Positions 46,701-55,495 of a stretch of 64,000 bases of DNA are shown here, in pieces. The notes beneath the pieces were generated by a model, which ran no database searches, was not told the origin of the DNA, and saw nothing but the letters and a program-made list of their open reading frames with translations. The position numbers and the translations under genes are program-made. How positions within the stretch are numbered: the first letter of the stretch is position 1; each line of letters opens with the position of its first letter. Source of the stretch: Candidatus Blautia faecipullorum (lineage in GTDB: Bacteria; Bacillota; Clostridia; Lachnospirales; Lachnospiraceae); NCBI GenBank assembly GCA_019115125.1, contig DXEG01000011.1:1-64000 (forward strand), written 5' to 3'.

Positions 46701-47049
46701 TTCCGCCGACCGCCAGCATGACCGAACAGCTTCCATATAAGGAAGGCATAATCTTTTCTGGCTTTTCTTCATAAAGCATGTCCGAGATATAACGCGTTGT
46801 AACCATGTTAAACCAGCTTGTAACGGAAAGAGAAACCAGAAGGCTGTATGTAAGCATGCAATTCATGAGCTCTCTGTCATGAGCCGACATTCCGGCCAAC
46901 CTCGCCGTAAGACTCACTCCTGTCAACATGATAACACCCAGTATCATGGGACCTGCGCATATAATTCCCGCGTATCCATATGCCCTGCAAAGTGAAAACA
47001 CACCTTTTTTGTTAAATAATCTCTTTAAGCTGAATCCGATTCCCGCCAT
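43780..47049 (-). CDS. pelG: PelG flippase fused to a CotH kinase-like domain
   Basis: 1089 aa in one intact frame. Residues 1-480 match PelG (GIGFSLKRLFNKKG start, about 12 membrane segments, SWFNMVTTRYISDMLYEE, LVIMYFGP), the transporter of Pel polysaccharide. A basic cytoplasmic loop (DERDRRKKENPKEKWKKKRR) then leads to a thirteenth membrane segment that ends in a lipobox-like LSGC513. Residues 590-1080 form a CotH domain (VQIRGQTSSKSEQKNYKIRI, ALNKHVGDPTRFRNKLCYDL, SWDNDASF). The Cys513 suggests that an ancestral CotH lipoprotein gene was joined in frame to pelG. The kinase domain would be outside, tethered to the exporter. Confidence 0.9.
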   Translation of the reverse strand: MAGIGFSLKRLFNKKGVFSLCRAYGYAGIICAGPMILGVIMLTGVSLTARLAGMSAHDRELMNCMLTYSLLVSLSVTSWFNMVTTRYISDMLYEEKPEKIMPSLYGSCSVMLAVGGILYAVFLHFSGVKFTYQVLCLWFSLILIVVWMEIVYLTALKDYKGIVLAFAISLLLGFFCALVLVVLGWVSIVSLMLCIIIAYGTLMVWYYKLLLDYFPKNDGSKYAFLRWFDKYKSLAFSGGFINIGLFAHLVIMYFGPLRVQVEGLFYGAPAHDVPALIAFFSILITTVNFVTSVEVRFYPEYRNYYSLFNDNGSIRDIEQAETKMLSVLKQELTFSGHKQLISTILFVVFGSYVLEWMSVGFTDTSIGIFRFLCTGYGIYAISNSIMLILLYFEDYTGALLGTAAFATVSVVLTILQNLYGSVEFFGLGFLIGGVVFYFIVWLRLEWYTRRLPYFLLCRKSMLPNTEKGIFAGLCDYLDERDRRKKENPKEKWKKKRRLTGAAMLVLICFLSGCGASSESVGGNSRTQDITEESEARLTGTPVEKEELKETEETLSDNKAVYAGDNETSVVTMYLTVRSGNEADVTDHTWTEINTYDTYYYEDNDLDRYNCEAILQVGDENGPVEGELGYGETAPNAAVQIRGQTSSKSEQKNYKIRIKDGKGEWRGQRTIALNKHVGDPTRFRNKLCYDLMKEIPQMMSARTQFVHLYVKDETEGGNGEFTDYGLYTQVEQINKTYLSTHGLDNKGYLYKINFFEWYLYDELKLKTDAGYDEKAFEEYIEIKGCDDHRKLLDLLEEVNDYAIPIEEIVEEHFDMQNICYWMAFHILTGNYDVGSRNYYLYSPQNSEKWYFISWDNDASFARTYHKIRGYTEGQSWEQGLTQFTHIILFNRIFREEQYREMLTAAVNDLRENYLTPDKVASMAEQYAAVVKLYLYRMPDEENARMEPDDFEMIVSSLGDELEENYGYYRESLERPMPFFVSNPAEEEGKLNVLWDAAFDFDGEDIIYRFMLARDYNFTDVLYSEDNIRLPEVTLNMPEPGTYYIRVQAVNESGYVQDCYDYVSTDDGKAYGAKAFTIKEDGTIIEEVNEE

Positions 47050-48449
47050 CGTCTAAACACCTCGTCATATTCATCCAGATAATTTTGTATCATATCTTCA
47101 TGCCGGAAATACAGCTCCACACGCTTCTTTCCCGTAATTCCCATCTGATATCTCTCTTCAGGATGTACGCACATCATTTCCAGAGCGTCGCTTAAAGCTT
47201 CTCTATACATCGGCGGAACACAGTATCCTGCCGATCCCAGCTCATCATCCCCCATTCCGTTGATCAACTGCTTACAGCAGCCCACGTCCGTCACCACGCA
47301 CGGTCTGCCCGCCGCAAAGGATTCCAGAACGGAAAGCGGCATTCCTTCAGATATGCTGCTCAACACTGTAAAATCAAATTTTTCCATGTATTCCAGGACA
47401 TTGACTGTCCCAAGAAAGAATACGTCCCTAGTACCCAGATGTTCATTTAAAGCATAACACTCCTGAGCATATTCTTTATCGTCCTCAGGTCCGGCCACAT
47501 AGAGCCTCGCATTGGGAACTCTTCTTTTAAGCTCCGCAAAAGCATACAAAAGAGTTTTTACGTCTTTTATGGGAGAAATTCTCAGTATGGCTCCGATATC
47601 AATAAACCCGTTCTCTTTTTTCAACGGCATCGAACAGAATCTTTCAAAATGGATCCCGTTCACAATATACCTGCATTTCTCTCTGTGGCAGCCCATATCG
47701 ATCTGCATTTCCATAGCTTTATCAAAGAGACTTGTAATTCCTGAAGCCTTTTCATAGGCCGCCGCGGAAAGCATATAAAAAAATCTTACCCAGAATCTTT
47801 TAAACGCAGGAACCACCCATTTGGCTCTGATGATCTCTTCTTCTCTTTCACGGGTGTAGATTCCATGCTCTGTAATTTCATAGGGAGCATGGTTGACGTA
47901 GCTGCCCAGTCTTGCCAGAATCCCGCTGTACCCGGTGGCGATAGCATGATAAATATCCGCCTTTGGCACCTCCGTCTGCATAATATACAGCACAGGAAGC
48001 AGCATTGAACGAACCGTATGGAACAGGTCGGAAAAGCTTACATACGGATACTCCTCATGACAGATTTTAGTGAGGATATTCAAAAAATCCTCGCTCATCA
48101 GAAACGCGATGGGCGATATTCTTCTGTCATGATACATTTTGAACAACTTTTCCCAATTCGGCCTGCGGCAGTTTACAAATTCGCGCAGTTCCCGAACCTC
48201 TTCCTCCGTAAACTGATATTTCCCTTTGGTAAGCTGCATGCCAAAAGCGTCGTCCAGAAATATCTCCCGCACCTCCACAACATTTTCAGGAAGCTCGTAT
48301 TTAAACTTTCCCCTGTCCTTCGCGTTGGCACCAACCGCCCATACTACGAATTCATGCTGAGGCATGCCTTTCATATACTGATGTATCCATGTGGAAACGC
48401 CGCCGGTCACATAAGGATAGCAGCCTTCCAAAATCACACAAATCCTCAT
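47025..48449 (-). CDS. pelF: PelF glycosyltransferase
   Basis: 474-aa GT4-family glycosyltransferase. The PelF-specific N-terminus ICVILEGCYPYVTGGVSTWIHQYMKGMP and the nucleotide-sugar site KDVKTLLYAFAEL..VAGPEDD..LSSISEGMPLSVLESFAAG are clear. PelF polymerises the Pel chain (partly acetylated GalN/GalNAc in the known systems) in the cytoplasm. The PelG start lies 25 bases inside the pelF end, as expected for partners. No membrane segment. Confidence 0.95.
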   Translation of the reverse strand: MRICVILEGCYPYVTGGVSTWIHQYMKGMPQHEFVVWAVGANAKDRGKFKYELPENVVEVREIFLDDAFGMQLTKGKYQFTEEEVRELREFVNCRRPNWEKLFKMYHDRRISPIAFLMSEDFLNILTKICHEEYPYVSFSDLFHTVRSMLLPVLYIMQTEVPKADIYHAIATGYSGILARLGSYVNHAPYEITEHGIYTREREEEIIRAKWVVPAFKRFWVRFFYMLSAAAYEKASGITSLFDKAMEMQIDMGCHREKCRYIVNGIHFERFCSMPLKKENGFIDIGAILRISPIKDVKTLLYAFAELKRRVPNARLYVAGPEDDKEYAQECYALNEHLGTRDVFFLGTVNVLEYMEKFDFTVLSSISEGMPLSVLESFAAGRPCVVTDVGCCKQLINGMGDDELGSAGYCVPPMYREALSDALEMMCVHPEERYQMGITGKKRVELYFRHEDMIQNYLDEYDEVFRRWRESDSA

Positions 48450-48452
48450 CTA

Positions 48453-50342
48453 TTATCCCTTCTTAACGACACTAATACTTTCCGCTTCTGCTTTCAGCAG
48501 ATAAAGATTCCCTGTGAGATGAAACAGTTCTCCGCCCTCCGTTTTGTCCGCTTCAGGCTCCCACTTATTAAAGCGGATCAGGAACCACGCTTCATCCTGA
48601 AAGTTGTCAATATAAAAATCTGTTCCGCTTTCCGCAGGCTTACCGTCGATAGCTGCATAATAAAACCTCTGAACCGCAGCAGCCGCTTCTGACCCGGTGT
48701 GTTTCCTGATATTTCCGGCAGCTCCTTCCAGCCATTTCTCATAATTCTCAAGAGTCTCGTAAAGGGCCGGCCATCCAAGCTCCGCACCGGCATCCGGATT
48801 CAGCACATCCAGCGGGGACATTGCATGGGACGCTACATAGTGCATATTCAGTTCTGACAATGCACTCATTTTCATAGATTCGTCAAAATTACATCCCGAA
48901 GTAATCCGGGGCGTCAGAATCATTCCATTCTCATCTACCTCATATTCCTGCTCGGCGGCATAGCCTTGTCCAAAATAAGAGCCCGCAATGGATCTGATAT
49001 CAGGAAGAGCTTCCTTTACAGCTCTTTTTCCCTCCTCGGACAAAATACCGGAAGGGGGTGTATAAACCTGCAGCGTAATATCTTCCGTGATTGTCTGGCA
49101 GAACCTTACGGCTTCTCTCAGCCCGTCCGCCATATCCTGAACACTGTTCCAGTAATTCAGCTTCAAATCCTTTTCATAATCCGGAAGCTTCTCAAGCTCC
49201 GCCGGATCAAGGCTGCTGGTTTCCAGGCACAATGGCTGCTGGTTATAGCCGTACATACCCGCCTCACCACCTGCTTCGAGCATAGAAGAAATAAAATACT
49301 GATACCGGTTTGCCGAGTTTTTTTCCTCATAGGGAGGCTCCACCTCGTCGTCGTTGTTTTCCACAATCGTTCCCGTATAACGGATACCATATTTTCCGGC
49401 AAGAGAAAGCAAGTCGTTCCACCATTCTCTTACATAAAAGGAATAGGTATCCATCCCCTCTCCATAAGCATCTGTAATATAACCGTTTTTATCTGACGGA
49501 AGCGGGAATGGAAAACCATCCAGATAAAAAGAAGCGCTGTTAACAACCGGCCATACGCAGTATTCCGAAAGAAGGCTGTAGGCCATGGCATATATTCCGC
49601 GATAGCTTTTTTCATAGTGTCCTAAATTCACTGCCACAACATGCCCCTTCTCTGCCTGTGTTTCCCACAACACAGGAATTTCCCTCTCGTCTGCCGTCAC
49701 TATATACACGCTGCAGTTTTCATTCAATTCCACCGGAAGAGCTGATTCAAACGGATACATGATCTTGTAATCGCTGGCGCCGCCGGTAAGCATAAAATCT
49801 TCTTCGATACGGATACCGGAAACAGAGTAATAGGTCTTTCCCATATTCATCACGCCAATATGACTGCTCATCCAGTCATATACGCTTCCTCCCTCCGGTA
49901 CCTGAGGAAGAAACAGACTGCCGCCTGCTTCCATCCAGTCTACTGCGGCAAGAAGCAGCTCACTATTTTCCTGATAATTTGTAAAACCAAGCACAATGAT
50001 ATCATATTGTTCCAGTTCAATAACGCTTCCATCTCTGAGATCGATCTCCCTGTAATCCACCTTCATATCCTGAAATATCTGCGTTATCTGTTCATGAAAA
50101 ACATTGGAATTTTCGTCCTCGCTGTCCCACACATACAGACAGCCGGCGCTTTCCGCCGTCTCCCGGTCTTTAACGCCGGACAGATCCGCATTATCAAAAA
50201 CAGAATTATCCAGAATATTGAGCTCTGATTTTACGGACAGATTTCTCATCCATCCATACTGTCCCAGCAATGCCACTGTCAGTAGAAGAAATACTGCCAG
50301 GATAAGAATAACTGAAACATATTTTCCGCGTCTTTTTTCCAT
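48453..50342 (-). CDS. DUF2194 protein, deacetylase-like, metal ligands lost
   Basis: 629 aa, one N-terminal membrane segment (residues 9-28), then a Rossmann-like domain and a polysaccharide-deacetylase-like barrel from about residue 265. Compared with the paralogue at 50389-52224, the Asp-Asp pair is D275-G276 and the HGYNH metal motif reads Y364-G-Y-N-Q368. Both His ligands are gone, so it is probably not an active deacetylase. PPSGILSEEG is kept. It may bind polymer or assist its active paralogue. It is 3 bases ahead of pelF. Confidence 0.8.
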   Translation of the reverse strand: MEKRRGKYVSVILILAVFLLLTVALLGQYGWMRNLSVKSELNILDNSVFDNADLSGVKDRETAESAGCLYVWDSEDENSNVFHEQITQIFQDMKVDYREIDLRDGSVIELEQYDIIVLGFTNYQENSELLLAAVDWMEAGGSLFLPQVPEGGSVYDWMSSHIGVMNMGKTYYSVSGIRIEEDFMLTGGASDYKIMYPFESALPVELNENCSVYIVTADEREIPVLWETQAEKGHVVAVNLGHYEKSYRGIYAMAYSLLSEYCVWPVVNSASFYLDGFPFPLPSDKNGYITDAYGEGMDTYSFYVREWWNDLLSLAGKYGIRYTGTIVENNDDEVEPPYEEKNSANRYQYFISSMLEAGGEAGMYGYNQQPLCLETSSLDPAELEKLPDYEKDLKLNYWNSVQDMADGLREAVRFCQTITEDITLQVYTPPSGILSEEGKRAVKEALPDIRSIAGSYFGQGYAAEQEYEVDENGMILTPRITSGCNFDESMKMSALSELNMHYVASHAMSPLDVLNPDAGAELGWPALYETLENYEKWLEGAAGNIRKHTGSEAAAAVQRFYYAAIDGKPAESGTDFYIDNFQDEAWFLIRFNKWEPEADKTEGGELFHLTGNLYLLKAEAESISVVKKG

Positions 50343-50388
50343 AACCTTTCCCTTTTGCGTCCGATTTATCCTAAGTCTCCCGGGAGTT

Positions 50389-52224
50389 TTACCTTATCGG
50401 AATCTCCACCGTATCGTCTGTTGCATGGACAAGATAAAGTCCCTCCAGCAATTCTTCTATGGTCCCGCCGCTTGCCTCACCCGGCGTGCCCTCATTTACT
50501 CTCAGAAACAGCCAGGCTTCATCCTGAAAACCCTCAAAACTCAGCCTGAGAGAATCTCCGGAGTATTCTCTCCGGACCTGCAGTTCATCATAAATCTGTA
50601 CCGCAGCCGCCAGCTCTGTTCCTGTAAGATTACGGATATCCGGAGCTGCCTGATAAAGCCAATCTGTATAATCTAAAAGTCTCCCGAACATTTCCTTCCA
50701 GCCCAATTCAGCTCCCCGATCCTTATCCAGGGTATCATCCGGATGTTGGAAATGAGAATTCACATAATGGAAATTCAGCTCAGAAAGAGCGGCAAGCCGC
50801 ATATAGTCGTCCAATATATAACCAGAAATCACTCTTGGAGTTTCAATAATGCCATCCTCTCCCACCTCAAATTCCTGATCATAAGAAATCCCTTCTGAAT
50901 CAGGAAGGTAAATGCTGGCTACAGCCCGTATATCCGCCGCCTCTTTCAGCGCCGCTCTTCCTTCCTCTGACAGAATATTCGAAGGCGGGACATAAACCTG
51001 AAACTTTTCCTCCGGATAAAGTTCCTGACAGAACCGCCTCAATTCAGTAAGAGACGCCTTCATATCGTCATAACTTTCCCACAGCCTGTATGCATCATAT
51101 TCTCCCTTATAGTCAAATCCTAGAAGACACAGAGGCATATGATTATAGCCATGAAAACCGAGCTCTCCGCCCAGAGACAGCAGCATATTTCCAAAATACC
51201 GGTACCGGTGTATGTCCGTATTTTCCTGAAAGGGAGCCTCCACCTGGTCCGAGTACTCCTCAATCACCAGTCCTGTATACCGTAGTCCGTATTTTTTTGC
51301 CAGATTATAGACGTCTCTCCACCAAATCTGCGTATAAAAATCAGAGATACTCATTCCATAATCCCGTTCTATATACTGGCTGTTTCCTCCAGGGACGGGC
51401 GATGGAAAATCGTCTATATAAAAGGCCGATCCATTAATCACAGGATAAGCACAGACATCCTCCAATAATGTATAGGAGGCGGCATAAAATCCTCTGTAAG
51501 CTTTTTCCAGGAAACCAAGATTATCAAAAACAATCCTTCCTTCGCCCGCTTCCCTGCTCCAGATCAGCGGAATCCTGTATTCATCATCCGATTCCAGATA
51601 CACCTGACAATCGTCCGACAATTCCACAACCAATGATGATTCGTATGGATCTGTAACTTTATAATCTGTCAGATCCCCGCCAAGCATAAACTCTCTGCTG
51701 AAATGAAAGCCCTCCACCATATGGTAGTTCTTTCCCATAGTAGAAATTCCTAAACTGACACCCACGCTCTCCAGCATCCCGTTGTGTTCAGGAGGATAAA
51801 GCACCATCAAGCCTCCTCCTGCTTTTACCCACTCTATAATATCCAAAAGAGTTTCATCTAAAATGCTCAGGTCCGTAACAGAGAATACAATGGTTTTGTA
51901 TTCCTGCAGATCCACTTTTTCGGCTTCTCTGCCGCTGCAGGCGTCATAAGGAATCTTCATCTGCTCCAAAACCGCTTCCATCAACTGCAACCCGCTTTTT
52001 CCGTTCGCATCGTCTTCCCAGAAGATCATACATTCCGACTGACTTTCTGCATTGTCCGCCGTGAAGGAAACTGCTTCCAAAGGTTCCAGAAGAAGCTCCT
52101 GCTTCTTATATGGAACGTTCTTCTGAACGATACATAAAACAATAACCAACAAAAGAAAAACAGCAATCACCGTCTGCATTCTACCAAATCGAAATCTTTT
52201 TTTTGATGTCTTATTTTTTTTCAC
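50389..52224 (-). CDS. DUF2194 protein, deacetylase-like with metal-binding motifs
   Basis: 611 aa, one N-terminal membrane segment (residues 14-31), then a Rossmann-like domain (about 35-260) and a CE4-type barrel. The FYIDDFPSP motif (D271-D272) and H358-G-Y-N-H362 fit the Asp/His/His metal centre; PPSNILSEEG and HYVNSH follow. It probably does the job of the PelA deacetylase on the growing polymer outside the membrane, as no other PelA-like gene is seen. The GTG start overlaps the PelE-like stop (GTGA). Confidence 0.8.
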   Translation of the reverse strand: MKKNKTSKKRFRFGRMQTVIAVFLLLVIVLCIVQKNVPYKKQELLLEPLEAVSFTADNAESQSECMIFWEDDANGKSGLQLMEAVLEQMKIPYDACSGREAEKVDLQEYKTIVFSVTDLSILDETLLDIIEWVKAGGGLMVLYPPEHNGMLESVGVSLGISTMGKNYHMVEGFHFSREFMLGGDLTDYKVTDPYESSLVVELSDDCQVYLESDDEYRIPLIWSREAGEGRIVFDNLGFLEKAYRGFYAASYTLLEDVCAYPVINGSAFYIDDFPSPVPGGNSQYIERDYGMSISDFYTQIWWRDVYNLAKKYGLRYTGLVIEEYSDQVEAPFQENTDIHRYRYFGNMLLSLGGELGFHGYNHMPLCLLGFDYKGEYDAYRLWESYDDMKASLTELRRFCQELYPEEKFQVYVPPSNILSEEGRAALKEAADIRAVASIYLPDSEGISYDQEFEVGEDGIIETPRVISGYILDDYMRLAALSELNFHYVNSHFQHPDDTLDKDRGAELGWKEMFGRLLDYTDWLYQAAPDIRNLTGTELAAAVQIYDELQVRREYSGDSLRLSFEGFQDEAWLFLRVNEGTPGEASGGTIEELLEGLYLVHATDDTVEIPIR

Positions 52225-53123
52225 GCTTCCTGCATATCCTCATCTTTCTTCCAGAAGGAAATTTCTCTTCGGCCTCGGGGCGTCAGATGAATTCTCCTTC
52301 TGCTGACCTGTTCTAATGTTCTGTCAATTCCCTGCCTGTCCTTCAACGCAGAATAATATTGGATCAGCAGAAGATAACCAGCCTCCTCCTTCTCCCAGTT
52401 CTCTACAATATACTGAATATCCTCCAGAGCAGTTTCATATTCCCTGATTTTCAGATCCGTTTTTATCTTTTCCTTCCAGAGGGCGAAGCTTTCCGGTGTA
52501 TTTTTCAGCTTACGCTCCAGTATTCCGCTGTATGTACGCAACTTGATATCCATATCGTTTTCTTCCGCAATTCCGCTGTCCAGATATTGATTTAAAAGCT
52601 TTATGTATTTGTCTGTAACCTCATCGTCATCCGGATTTTTTTCCATTTCCCAGTCCAGCTCCTGAAAGCGGAAATCATATTCCTTCTGAAGCTCCGCCAG
52701 TGCAGTAACCGCGTAATGGACAACCTCTGTATCGTCATTGGTACGGGCTTCCTTCAGTTGTTCCACATAATCGTCTGGGTTGGAATACATGACTTCCATC
52801 ATCAGTTCCCTTCTTGTAGCAGGGTCATTGATCAGCAGAGCCTCCTCCAAGGGAACTACACGGTCCTCTATCGGATCCTCGTCCATCAGAATACTCCTGT
52901 AGATCTCGTCATTGATCTTCAGCTTTTCAATTCCGACATCTTCAAGGGTCTCCCGCTTTCCTCTGTTACGGATCTCCAGAAAAAACAAGGCAAGTATTCC
53001 CCATACCGGCACCAGGCAGACCAGAGGCATGATCATCCTTTCGGCTTTTAATATGGACAGTCTCATAAGTAAATAAATAATGATGCAAAGAATAATATGA
53101 ATCAGCAAAAATATAACTATCAA
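52221..53123 (-). CDS. PelE-like membrane TPR protein
   Basis: 300 aa. Two membrane segments (about residues 3-22 and 32-50) are followed by a helical region with TPR-like pairs (about 85-280) and no catalytic motif. Its place between PelD-like and deacetylase-like genes and this layout match PelE. The sequence itself is weakly conserved. TTG start. Only the synteny makes the name convincing. Confidence 0.7.
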   Translation of the reverse strand: MIVIFLLIHIILCIIIYLLMRLSILKAERMIMPLVCLVPVWGILALFFLEIRNRGKRETLEDVGIEKLKINDEIYRSILMDEDPIEDRVVPLEEALLINDPATRRELMMEVMYSNPDDYVEQLKEARTNDDTEVVHYAVTALAELQKEYDFRFQELDWEMEKNPDDDEVTDKYIKLLNQYLDSGIAEENDMDIKLRTYSGILERKLKNTPESFALWKEKIKTDLKIREYETALEDIQYIVENWEKEEAGYLLLIQYYSALKDRQGIDRTLEQVSRRRIHLTPRGRREISFWKKDEDMQEA

Positions 53124-53138
53124 TTTTTTTCTCGCTTT

Positions 53139-55268
53139 CTAGGTAATATCCTCTACAATCTGGTATGCTATGCCCAAGCTCTTCAAACGATTTCCCACAA
53201 TATGGAAGTTTTTCCGATTCATCTGTACAAGGAGAAGATAAATGTTTCCCTTCTCATCCATTCCCAGCATATCGTTGGCGCGAACCATTCCCGTGAGCCT
53301 TTCGTCAAGTCTTTTCAAATCGCCGTCCTCAAACCGGATAAGAACATAGTCGGCAATCCCTTCTTCCTTCATGGCCTTCTGTATATCAAGCGCCTGACGC
53401 AGACGCTGGGGATAAACCGTATGCGTATCCGGGTAATATCTCTGGGAAGCTGTCATTTCCTCATATTCCATGGCTCGAAGAAAAGAAGTCTGTACCAGCC
53501 CGCACATAATCTGGAAAATATTCATATAGTGCATACCATACTGCTCCACCTCCGCCTCCCATATAGTAACCATCAGCACCATAGTCTCATCCCTAAAGAT
53601 ACCGCATGCATACATCGGCTGTCCGGGGATCATTTCTGAATTTTTCCATACCCGCTTCTTAGTGGCAACATCATATACCTGCTGATAATCACTTATCCGG
53701 ACAGACTTTGTCAGCGCAGTCAAAAGGCTGTTGGAGCATACCGCGAGCCGTCCGAACTGCTGACTCGCATCCATCGTGTAAATGGCGATAGCGTGATTCT
53801 CAAGAATATCCTCCAAAACCTTCAGGCCTTCATAAAAAATACGTTCCGGAAGCTCGCTGTTCAGCTTCTGCACCGCGTCGAATATCTTCCCGAAGCTGTC
53901 CTTAAAGCCCAGGATCTGCTTCTTAAATTCTCCTTTATTCTCAATGGCTCCCTGATAAACCTCGTTCAAAAATAAATATTTATCTCTGAGAAGCGAATAT
54001 TCCCTCTTCAAAAAGATAAGTGCATTGTCCTTTTTATCTGAGATATATCCTGTGATAGATCCAGCCATCAAATACACGATAAATGGAATCCAGTTTTCTA
54101 TATTGTAGAAAAGAATGGTTCCGCTCATACCCATATGCATATATTCCCGGATCAGCACCAGACATTCCAAAACAGCCGCTACCAGTCCTGTTCTCATCCC
54201 ATAGACTGTCCCCATGATCAAAATAAAAAACAGACGGATATCCACAAATTTGAAATAGATCGAATCAGAAGTATACTTACTGATAAATTCTGCGATTATA
54301 AACACAAGAACCAGTTCGGCATACTTGAGCACGCCTTTTCCAGTTTTTGCAAGAAGGCCGGAGAGCTTTCCCGCCAGTCCTTTTCTCCGTTTTACGACTT
54401 CTCTTAGAAACGTCCTGTAATATGCGCCGATATTCTCCATCACATTATCCATGGGAATAAATCCGTACTTTTTTCTTAATCCCGACGGATAGTCCGGAAT
54501 CTCAGCGAGATAAGGATATTTTTCGTAAAGGATCTCCGCGTCCGGCGCCGCCAGACGGATCATATCCTCCAGGTCTCCGTATGTATAATTGTATCCGCTT
54601 ACCGCACTGTACACCCCGCCTTCATCCTCTGTTTCCTCCGTAATCTCCAGCATCAGCTCCGTCAAATCGCTGAGGGACAGAAAATCGACAGGAGTATCCC
54701 TGTGATAAGGAAACAGGATCTTTTGCTTTTCATACAGCTTTTGGTAGATACTTCCGAGAAAATTATGTTCATTGATCCTGTCCGCCAGATAAGGCATCTG
54801 AAGCACAACTGTGCTTACTCCGAGCCTGTCTCCATAAAAAGAGCAAGCCTCCTCCAGTTGCCCCGCCCCAAAGGTACGGTTGCTGTAATAGCTTTTTCTG
54901 AGGATATCGCCTTTTTCCGCATGGTCAATAAAATAGTTACAGCTATCCGTGCTGGAAAGTACAGTCAGCTTATTTACCTGAAAATCCCGGCATACGGTCA
55001 TCACTCTTTCCAACTGCTGCAGCTCTCCGAAAGAACCTTCGCCCCCATCCGCGTAGCCGCTGACATAAAAAACCGTTTGAAAACTGTACACGTCAAAAAG
55101 CTGCCGGAACTGCTCTTCCATAACTGAGATTTTGTATATAATGATATTTTTCTGTTTCTTTCTCTGGACCGCTTTTCCCGCAACAACTACCCGGCAGCCT
55201 TCCGCAAGCTTCAGCAGCGCTTCTTCCGTAAATATTTCTGTTTTTCCGCAAATTAATATCTCTGTCAT
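53139..55268 (-). CDS. pelD: PelD-like c-di-GMP receptor with N-terminal SDR-like domain
   Basis: 709 aa. Residues 1-330 resemble an epimerase/SDR fold (TVFYVSGYADGG, TVLSSTDSCNYF, LPYLADRINEHNF, SLSDLTELML, YSAVSGYNYTYGDLEDMI) but lack the GxxGxxG loop and the YxxxK pair. Four membrane segments (about 350-450) follow, then a GAF-like domain, then a degenerate GGDEF domain. There GGDEF is replaced by DEKGNIY while an RxxD I-site stays as R663-A-N-D666. The last point matches the c-di-GMP-binding PelD of Pseudomonas. The ATG at 55268 has GGAG upstream and follows the riboswitch terminator. Confidence 0.88.
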   Translation of the reverse strand: MTEILICGKTEIFTEEALLKLAEGCRVVVAGKAVQRKKQKNIIIYKISVMEEQFRQLFDVYSFQTVFYVSGYADGGEGSFGELQQLERVMTVCRDFQVNKLTVLSSTDSCNYFIDHAEKGDILRKSYYSNRTFGAGQLEEACSFYGDRLGVSTVVLQMPYLADRINEHNFLGSIYQKLYEKQKILFPYHRDTPVDFLSLSDLTELMLEITEETEDEGGVYSAVSGYNYTYGDLEDMIRLAAPDAEILYEKYPYLAEIPDYPSGLRKKYGFIPMDNVMENIGAYYRTFLREVVKRRKGLAGKLSGLLAKTGKGVLKYAELVLVFIIAEFISKYTSDSIYFKFVDIRLFFILIMGTVYGMRTGLVAAVLECLVLIREYMHMGMSGTILFYNIENWIPFIVYLMAGSITGYISDKKDNALIFLKREYSLLRDKYLFLNEVYQGAIENKGEFKKQILGFKDSFGKIFDAVQKLNSELPERIFYEGLKVLEDILENHAIAIYTMDASQQFGRLAVCSNSLLTALTKSVRISDYQQVYDVATKKRVWKNSEMIPGQPMYACGIFRDETMVLMVTIWEAEVEQYGMHYMNIFQIMCGLVQTSFLRAMEYEEMTASQRYYPDTHTVYPQRLRQALDIQKAMKEEGIADYVLIRFEDGDLKRLDERLTGMVRANDMLGMDEKGNIYLLLVQMNRKNFHIVGNRLKSLGIAYQIVEDIT

Positions 55269-55293
55269 TGTTTCTCCTATACTCAGATGATAT

Positions 55294-55339
55294 AAAAAAA
55301 AGCTGCAATCTTCTCTGCCTCCGCAGAGTAAATTGCAGC
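55294..55339 (-). terminator. Intrinsic terminator of the c-di-GMP riboswitch
   Basis: Minus strand GCTGCAAT (55332-55339) pairs with ATTGCAGC (55302-55309), inner CTCTGC/GCAGAG extends it, and 8 T follow (55294-55301). It lies between the aptamer and the pelD-like start codon. A rival hairpin GCAG-TTCGG-CTGC would use the 5' arm of this stem. Confidence 0.9.
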
Positions 55340-55432
55340 CGAACTGCCTTGCTTCTGTCCCTCCTGCGGACTCCACCTAAGGCTTCTAACTTTGCGTCCC
55401 TATATTTCTATAGGTTTGCCCTACCTGATCCC
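55340..55432 (-). ncRNA. c-di-GMP-I (GEMM-I) riboswitch aptamer
   Basis: The minus strand carries GGGCAAACC (55413-55421), then stem CCTATA-GAAA-TATAGG with the required GNRA tetraloop, then GGGACGCAAAG (55390-55400), and a second stem region with CCTTAGG. These strings and their order are diagnostic of GEMM-I. The 3' border is approximate. It lies in the leader of the pel operon, followed by an intrinsic terminator, so ligand binding should set transcription termination. Direction (on or off) cannot be fixed by eye. Confidence 0.92.
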
Positions 55433-55495
55433 ATAATATAAAAAATTTGATTCAAGTAAATATTGCAACATAATCAGCAATATGCTATACACTTT

